Source: Meira nashicola (Eukaryota; Basidiomycota; Exobasidiomycetes; Exobasidiales; Brachybasidiaceae). From it: 64,000 nt of DNA. Below, piece after piece: positions 58,530 through 64,000 of this stretch (position 1 is the stretch's first letter; every line of letters begins with the position of its first letter). A program made the position numbers and the translations under genes. Where the stretch lies: NCBI GenBank assembly GCA_001600355.1, contig BCJU01000004.1:62001-126000 (forward strand), given 5' to 3'. The notes beneath the pieces are model-generated. The model made no database searches. It was not told where the DNA came from and worked only from the letters and a program-made list of their open reading frames with translations.

Positions 58530-59588
58530 ATGCAAGCATTTCTGAAAGTTTTAGCCTTTGCTGCTTTGAGCGGTGCTTTAATCTTACCTCAAGAAGGTGC
58601 TGCTTTGCCTTTCGGATTACAAGTACGTCAAGTTAGTGGAGGTGCAAGTGGTTCATTCGAAGGTAGTTTAAATGCTGGTTTGCCAGATTTATCCACACCC
58701 ACAATTCCATCTTTGCCAACAGATACGCCAGATCTTGCAACACCAACAATTCCATCTTTGCCAACAGATGTACCAGATCTTGCAACACCAACAATTCCAT
58801 CTTTGCCAACAGATGTACCAGATCTTGCAACACCAACTCTTCCTTCTTTAACAACAAGTTTACCTAGCTCTGATTTACCTGAAGCAAGTGCAGTTTATAG
58901 TTCTTTATCTTCCGCTTTAAATGCTTTACCAACTGGAGATGCAACTTCTCAAACACAAGCATTTGAATCTTTCCTCAAGAAAACTTTAGGTTCATTTGAA
59001 GATGTTATCGGCGGTAACTTTGACGGTATCCCAAATAATCTTGGTGATTCAGGTAATTTGAACACTCCTGATTTACCTCAACCTTTGACAACTTTATATG
59101 CTGTCTTCAATAACGCTTTAAAGACTCTCTTTGACTCTCTCAACTTGGACATTCCTTCGCCTGCTTTGGATATCGTACCAACTGATGGTGATGATACTCC
59201 TGCTCCTACAAGTTCAAACGCAAACGCTTCTGCCGATCTCACTTCTGCTAAAGCAGGAAGTGCATCAGCAGATCTTAATACTGCCAACACAAGAGATGTT
59301 TCGGCAGACGATGAAACTGCAGTTGCAGGAACCGCATCTGCCGGTCTAACCACTGTTAATGCAAGAGACGTTTCAGCAGATGATGAAACTGCAACTGCAG
59401 CAAACGTTGGAGCAGGATTGACAAGTGCATTCACCCGTCGTGAAGGATACAAATTCAACTTTGATTTGAACAATTTACTCAAAGAATTAACTTCTTCTTT
59501 CAATCAATTAATCGATTCTTATGGCGTTGATGGTTATGAATCAATCATTCCTTCTGACGTTTCCGATGCAATTCCATCCACAAATTAG
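58530..59588 (+). CDS. Secreted repeat protein, unknown family
   Basis: About 352 residues from ATG 58530 with a signal peptide (MQAFLKVLAFAALSGALILP). Residues 52-110 hold four tandem 15-residue Pro/Thr/Ser-rich units of the form PDLATPTIPSLPTDV. A middle part is rich in Ser, Leu and Asn, a second repeat region near residues 230-300 has Ala/Asp/Ser units (two copies of RDVSADDETA), and a hydrophobic/charged C-terminal part ends the protein. Almost no cysteine. It resembles wall-associated or surface mannoprotein-like proteins, with heavy O-glycosylation expected on the Thr/Ser units; no GPI signal is clear. The ORF extends upstream to 58392, but the first 46 residues read like leader. Confidence 0.75.
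   Translation: MQAFLKVLAFAALSGALILPQEGAALPFGLQVRQVSGGASGSFEGSLNAGLPDLSTPTIPSLPTDTPDLATPTIPSLPTDVPDLATPTIPSLPTDVPDLATPTLPSLTTSLPSSDLPEASAVYSSLSSALNALPTGDATSQTQAFESFLKKTLGSFEDVIGGNFDGIPNNLGDSGNLNTPDLPQPLTTLYAVFNNALKTLFDSLNLDIPSPALDIVPTDGDDTPAPTSSNANASADLTSAKAGSASADLNTANTRDVSADDETAVAGTASAGLTTVNARDVSADDETATAANVGAGLTSAFTRREGYKFNFDLNNLLKELTSSFNQLIDSYGVDGYESIIPSDVSDAIPSTN
58683..58859 (+). repeat. 45-bp tandem repeat in coding sequence
   Basis: Four units in phase with the reading frame begin at 58683, 58728, 58773 and 58818. Units 2 and 3 are identical in DNA; unit 1 and the shortened unit 4 have diverged. Near-identity between neighbours suggests recent copy-number change. Confidence 0.85.
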
Positions 59589-60576
59589 GACAATCTCTTC
59601 ATAGCAATCTTTTGAATTCTTCTTCCTCCTTGTTGTTTTTATATCTTCTTTTCTCTCCTCTATATCATCCATTCATCAACGTCAGCCGCGATTCGCGCGA
59701 TCGATGGTGGAATGAATACATTACAGATTATTCCTGTGCTTGTGTTTGTGTATGCAAAGAAACAACAATAACAACACTTTTAGCTCTTTTAATGAGAGTA
59801 CGCTGCATACAGCTTTCAACAAGCTCCTTTCTCGATTAATTTGACTTAAATTTGCTTAGGCTTCAAGATATAATTTTGAGATGGTGGAGCGGGGTGGAAG
59901 AGCGGTGTATTTAATGAATATGTACACCTTTCTCTAGCGTATAAAAGTGATTGCTTCAAACTCACGACGGGGGCGCCGTGCTCAAATAACCCTTTTCCCT
60001 TTGTGCCGAAAAAACATGCGTCCGTAGGAAGTCCGAAGGGGTATAAACATATTTGGAAGTGTGCTGCAGTGTTGCTCTTTGACATGATCAATTTTGACGC
60101 ATTTATTCATCAAACAGCAGTGTCTGCTTTCGCTAATTTATGAGTTCACTATGGAATCATTTACGGGCCCTTTTTTCTGTTTCCAATCGAATTGAATTTC
60201 ATCAACCTCAGCTTTTTGACCCCGCTGTTCGGTTATCGATCACCGAGTTGAGCTTAAAGTTCTTCTTTAAAAAAAAAAGGAAGTACCTCGTGAGCGTTAC
60301 TAGATTTAGCTGTAAATCTTAGCTCTAGACCAAAAACATAATTATTGCTTGACAGGTAATCTTGTCAACTTTCTTCGACGGCTTTAAGAACATTACCATA
60401 ACGGTTCCGAATCGGCTTCAATTCACTAGGAACAGAAGCCCGTGTTTTCCTTGGCTGTTTGATTTTGTACAGAACCCCGAACCTCTATAGGGTTCATTAT
60501 CAACTTCATCATTGCTCATCACATGGAGAAATGTTACTGATGGATTCTCTTAATCATTCAGAGAATCATTACGTGA
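59589..60576. other. Large intergenic region before Zn2Cys6 gene
   Basis: 988 bp holding the long leader and promoter of the regulator at 60577. It contains two short upstream ORFs next to that start (see findings). No gene or RNA recognised. Confidence 0.5.
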
Positions 60577-60584
60577 ATGGATAA
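60523..60584 (+). promoter_or_regulatory. Two uORFs overlapping the regulator start
   Basis: uORF1 is 60523-60540 (5 codons, stop TGA). uORF2 is 60531-60584 (17 codons, stop TAA) and overlaps the ATG at 60577. The next in-frame ATG of the regulator (60586) follows the uORF2 stop by one base. If the transcript includes them, translation of the regulator would be restrained or depend on reinitiation. Confidence 0.45.
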
Positions 60585-63006
60585 CATGAGCGAAGATTTG
60601 TGGAAGACCAACATCTTTTATCCTGCAACAGGTGTTGGTGAATCAAGTGGTACATCAAGTTCTTCTTCACCTTCTATTGCAGGATCATCAAACGAAGCAA
60701 GACAAACGTTACTCTTTTCACAAATCAAACCCTCAACAGAACAACCACAACAACACTCAAAATGCAAAGAAGCAAATGCATCAAGAAGACGAGCATGTGA
60801 TAACTGCGTAAGAAGAAGGTCAAGATGTGATGGTGAAAGACCTTGTAATGCTTGTAAATTGCACGATACAGAAAGTACATGCCAAAAGCAATGTCCAACA
60901 CAAGTTAAAACTAACAGCAAAGATTGTTCATCTATCTTTTGTCGAGCTTGTCAAAATTGTTGGTCAAGGAAGAGCAAATGTGATCGAACATATCCCTGTT
61001 CTGGATGCATATCAAAAGGTCTACAAGAATCCTGCTATGAAGAGAAAGGGGTTGAGAGGGATGCACTGCATCAAGACAAACAGAAGCAGAAAATCACAAA
61101 TATCCCACCTAAATCACAACAAATTAAGGAACAAAAGCAAGTTTCAAAGCGTGCATGTTATAATTGCTGGTATAGGAAGAACAAATGTTCAAAACAGAAA
61201 CCATGCACTTCTTGCGTCTTTCATGGCTGTGCCGATTCATGTTTTGTTGAATTGGATAAGCATTCAGAGCAAGCCGAAAGTTTACGTCAAAAGATGAACG
61301 AAAAACGACAAATTCGAGCCAAAGCAAAAGCGATTGCACATGTTCAAAACAAAGAACGTAGAATTTCAATTGCAACTCAACCAAACTCCGATACCCTCAC
61401 CACCCCACCTTCACAAGAACACACCGAAACGCCATTCGAAACGATCATGCATCGGTCTTGGACAAAACTTGCATCAATGCCAAATGTAGAAAGTGCAATC
61501 TCACTCGCAGGCAATTTCGATTTAGCAAACGATTGGCCCTCGGTTGACGAAGGGGTAGTACAATTAACTCTAGCCAAGATTCGAGCAGGAAGTTCACCTG
61601 AAGCGATCGAATCAGCATACATTTACGCTCTTTTAGCCATATGTGCAATCGCTTTGCCAACATTGCACCCTCTCAAAGCGACTGGTCAAATCTTAGAAAG
61701 GAATAACATTTTTATCTTTAAACAAGAAGCAATCCTTCTAATGGGTTTCGTTTCAGATCCGAACAACATCGGTTCGAGTACCCCAACGCCTTTTTTGGAA
61801 TGCAGAGTGTTTCATGCTTTGGCTTGGATATGCATGTATTCGCAACAATCAAGAGAAGCGCATTATTTCAGCGAACAATCCATCCTATCTGCTCGATTGG
61901 CAAATATCATCAACGGATTCTCAGATGATGATTCACTCTATACCACAGAAGAAGTTCAACAAAGAGATACGTCAAGAGCAATCGTTTTTGAAGTTTTCAG
62001 TTTGGCAGAATGGATCAGTTTCAGTTCGAGTATTCCATCTTCTATGCCTCTATTATCTGATGATATAAAGAGATATGCAATCTCTTCTCTTCACGAAAAG
62101 GATGTCTTGCCATCCCTTTGGCGAGCATGGAAGTTGCACTCGTCAACATGGATGGGAAATGCTTTGAGACACGAACGTGAAATCCATCGAAAGAATGACG
62201 ATGGAACGGATAAGATGACATTAGAGGAAAAGGATATCAAGACACTGGAATTCATCGAAAGAATGGAAGCAGATGAAAAGCAAATTGATGAAAGTACTAA
62301 GTTACTCAGCGAAAAATTTTCTACTATTGAAATCAAGGAAAATTTGGATGATATCAAGATTGCAAGAAGACAAAATGCAAACCTTGCCGCTCAATATACA
62401 ACTTACATAATCCGTAACATGCTCGCAGCAAGAAGTTTGCAAAATGGATCGATGAATCTTCGTTTAAGTGTAGTTGCACTTAATGCAGTTTATAAGCTTG
62501 TTCATGATTTGCCAAACGTGATCGCATTACAACATTCTCAACATCAATTTCCACCTCTGAAACATTTTATGGCAAAAATGTATGAAGCAGGAATGCAAAC
62601 GACATTTGGAGCGATTAATCGATTAAGAGAAGTTGAATTGGATTATGATTTAGCAAAACAAATGTCATCTTTACTGTTGATCGTCCCTAGATCGTATAAC
62701 TTGATGAATCAATACGGTCTGACTGGACCATTTTCGTTTGCCGTTCAATCTGCTTGTACTGCTGTACCCATTCACAGGCCAATACATATGATCAATTATG
62801 GTCTACAACCTGGCTTTATGATTGAAAATTCAACCATTTCAAGAAACAATGAATGGGATGGGCAACAATTACAACAACAACAAGCTTATTCCCAAATAAT
62901 GTGGAACCCTCCTTCTTCTTTTTCAAATTCACCTACCAATGCTTCTATAGTATCAATTAACCCTTTACAATGGAATGATGACGTTCATAATAATCTTTCT
63001 CTCTAA
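60577..63006 (+). CDS. Transcription factor with three Zn2Cys6 clusters
   Basis: 809 residues. Three separate, complete six-cysteine motifs with identical spacing C-X2-C-X6-C-X5-C-X2-C-X8-C lie at residues 74-102 (CDNCVRRRSRC...), 125-153 (CQNCWSRKSKC...) and 194-222 (CYNCWYRKNKC...), each followed by a basic patch. The first has the preceding SRRRA arm typical of the family. From about 290 onward a helical region with hydrophobic segments (YIYALLAICAIALPTLH, CRVFHALAWICMYSQQ, FEVFSLAEWISFSSSIPSSMP) fits the fungal-specific regulatory/MHR domain. Gln/Asn-rich tail (QQLQQQQAY). Probably a nuclear activator; target genes unknown. The usual member has one zinc cluster, so three are unusual. Met4 (60586) is an alternative start. 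Confidence 0.93.
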   Translation: MDNMSEDLWKTNIFYPATGVGESSGTSSSSSPSIAGSSNEARQTLLFSQIKPSTEQPQQHSKCKEANASRRRACDNCVRRRSRCDGERPCNACKLHDTESTCQKQCPTQVKTNSKDCSSIFCRACQNCWSRKSKCDRTYPCSGCISKGLQESCYEEKGVERDALHQDKQKQKITNIPPKSQQIKEQKQVSKRACYNCWYRKNKCSKQKPCTSCVFHGCADSCFVELDKHSEQAESLRQKMNEKRQIRAKAKAIAHVQNKERRISIATQPNSDTLTTPPSQEHTETPFETIMHRSWTKLASMPNVESAISLAGNFDLANDWPSVDEGVVQLTLAKIRAGSSPEAIESAYIYALLAICAIALPTLHPLKATGQILERNNIFIFKQEAILLMGFVSDPNNIGSSTPTPFLECRVFHALAWICMYSQQSREAHYFSEQSILSARLANIINGFSDDDSLYTTEEVQQRDTSRAIVFEVFSLAEWISFSSSIPSSMPLLSDDIKRYAISSLHEKDVLPSLWRAWKLHSSTWMGNALRHEREIHRKNDDGTDKMTLEEKDIKTLEFIERMEADEKQIDESTKLLSEKFSTIEIKENLDDIKIARRQNANLAAQYTTYIIRNMLAARSLQNGSMNLRLSVVALNAVYKLVHDLPNVIALQHSQHQFPPLKHFMAKMYEAGMQTTFGAINRLREVELDYDLAKQMSSLLLIVPRSYNLMNQYGLTGPFSFAVQSACTAVPIHRPIHMINYGLQPGFMIENSTISRNNEWDGQQLQQQQAYSQIMWNPPSSFSNSPTNASIVSINPLQWNDDVHNNLSL

Positions 63007-63693
63007 AAGTCTCCCTACTTTTTAACATCTCATTTGTACACTACAATTAGCATACTTGCAAATGCAATCTGACACTTGCATCCACGAATGAATCAAAAAT
63101 GAACATCATCTTGACATCTGTCAATGTGACAAACCACCGCTCACCGTTCACGAAAGATTACATACCTTGTGGTGGCCATACTTTTGGTATTGCTGACGCA
63201 AATGCATGCATGCATGCAATCTTGGTGGCTGTCTGAGAGAGGGAGTAGAGGGATCTTGTCACTGTTTAACATAATTCTCGCGTTGCTTAGTATTGAGCAT
63301 TCCATGCGACGGGCCTGTCCACTCATCCGCTATTTTCAATCTGCAAAAGGCGTGCGCTGCGCCCGTGCTTGCGTGTGTGCCTGAGGAAAAAGACGGTCAA
63401 ACAAGCACAATGACATACATGTGTGTGAACAGTAGGTGCAGGCTACAGAACACAGTATTCAAACAAGGTTCATACTCCATAGTGTAAGGGAATAAATGGG
63501 CGGCGTTTCTTTTATGAGTAAATGCATATTTCCCAAAACGATATCATTAATAAAAAACCTTACCTATTTCTTCCTCTTCCTCAATCAAAATTCACATACA
63601 CGAGAACATGATAATTCCATAAGTCTACAATTTAAAGGCCATTACCCCACCAAAAAAGGCCTATCTCTCTTACGACATCATTTGCAAAAAAAA
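63007..63693. other. Intergenic region between two regulators
   Basis: 687 bp between the triple-cluster regulator and the next regulator on the same strand. It includes a TGCA repeat near 63203-63218 and a CpG-dense run GCGTGCGCTGCGCCCG near 63350-63365. No gene seen. Confidence 0.5.
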
Positions 63694-64000
63694 ATGAATC
63701 CGCCATATCATCAATCCGATCGAAGGATTCCTTCTGGCAGTAATGTTGGAGGTAGCCCAAATCAAGTCCAAGCACCCAATCAATACAGCAGCTTTTGGCG
63801 AATGCATGGTGAACCAAGTAGTCCTTCAAGTACAGTTTCTCCTGTAGGTGAAAATACGAAAGAAGGCGATGACAATCTTCATCCAAGGAAGAAGCGTGTT
63901 CATTATTCATGCGAAGAATGTCATAGAAGAAAGCAAAAGTGTAATAGACAATGCCCATGTCAACATTGCTTAGCTAGAGGTATACCGCAAAGGTGTAAAT
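63694..64000 (+). CDS. Zn2Cys6 transcription factor (3' end beyond the window)
   Basis: Open frame from ATG 63694 to the right edge, 102 codons. After ~70 polar, Pro/Ser/Asn-rich residues and a basic HPRKKRVHY stretch comes a complete six-cysteine motif (CEECHRRKQKC, then CPC, CQHC spacing and a final C), C-X2-C-X6-C-X5-C-X2-C-X8-C, the DNA-binding zinc cluster of fungal regulators. The rest of the protein is outside. It lies directly behind another Zn2Cys6 regulator in the same direction; paired regulators often accompany metabolic clusters, but that link is inferred. Confidence 0.85.
   Translation, partial: MNPPYHQSDRRIPSGSNVGGSPNQVQAPNQYSSFWRMHGEPSSPSSTVSPVGENTKEGDDNLHPRKKRVHYSCEECHRRKQKCNRQCPCQHCLARGIPQRCK

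Noticed and set aside
63203..63218. TGCA repeat as a functional element
   Set aside because: A short simple repeat that is self-complementary by composition; nothing else supports a function.
1..64000. tRNA, rRNA, CRISPR arrays, transposons
   Set aside because: I looked by eye for tRNA B-box-like sequences, rRNA, regularly spaced repeats and transposase or reverse-transcriptase domains and saw none; a tRNAscan or RepeatMasker run would be decisive.

Overview
This is a fungal nuclear window, almost certainly from a basidiomycete and perhaps from an AT-rich, intron-poor member of Ustilaginomycotina/Exobasidiomycetes; the lineage is inferred from gene families and architecture and is not proven. 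Evidence for a fungus: large uninterrupted ORFs next to short genes split by 55-80 bp introns with GTGAGT donors, fungal families (Zn2Cys6 regulators, YOR1-type ABCC pump, mpaB-like oxygenase, A-T-R carboxylate-reductase-like enzymes, GMC oxidoreductase), and TATA-like boxes 50-100 bp before several start codons. Codons favour A/T in the third position. I saw no rRNA, tRNA, CRISPR array or transposon.

Layout. 1-3.6 kb: two tandem cytochrome P450 paralogues on the minus strand, the first cut by the window edge. 4-15.6 kb: HhH-type DNA-repair-like protein, amino acid permease, a five-exon SDR, a sugar transporter and a full-length ABCC exporter. 15.9-21.6 kb: class I/II aminotransferase, secreted GH105-like enzyme, secreted ricin-B-lectin + GH128 protein. 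22.7-27.6 kb: a row of small genes (unknown two-exon gene, LURP-one-like pseudogene and its intact tandem copy, SGNH hydrolase, GNAT acetyltransferase, small secreted protein). 27.6-41.3 kb: a block bounded by two inverted A-T-R (adenylation, carrier, thioester-reductase) genes enclosing an aldehyde dehydrogenase, a GMC oxidoreductase and an FAD-dependent oxidoreductase. 41.6-50.8 kb: cyclophilin, small cysteine-rich secreted protein, two tandem multi-pass membrane paralogues of unknown function, amidohydrolase, thiolase-like protein. 51-59.6 kb: three-exon membrane protein, long mpaB-like oxygenase, secreted FAD-linked oxidase, repeat-containing secreted protein. 60.6-64 kb: two Zn2Cys6 regulators, the first with three complete zinc clusters and the second cut by the window end.

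The centre looks like a specialised-metabolism or detoxification block: acid activation and reduction to aldehyde (A-T-R enzymes), aldehyde oxidation (ALDH), alcohol/FAD oxidations (GMC, FAD protein, BBE-like oxidase), hydroxylation (P450s), export (ABCC, MFS) and regulators at the right-hand end. That these genes form one pathway is inference. The most striking observations are: (1) the two A-T-R genes share a 1,319-bp tract that appears identical over the reductase half although their adenylation halves have diverged, which points to gene conversion or an invertible segment; (2) their promoters keep the same three-element motif arrangement; (3) one regulator carries three consecutive six-cysteine Zn2Cys6 motifs; (4) the window holds four paralogous pairs, one of which is decaying into a pseudogene.
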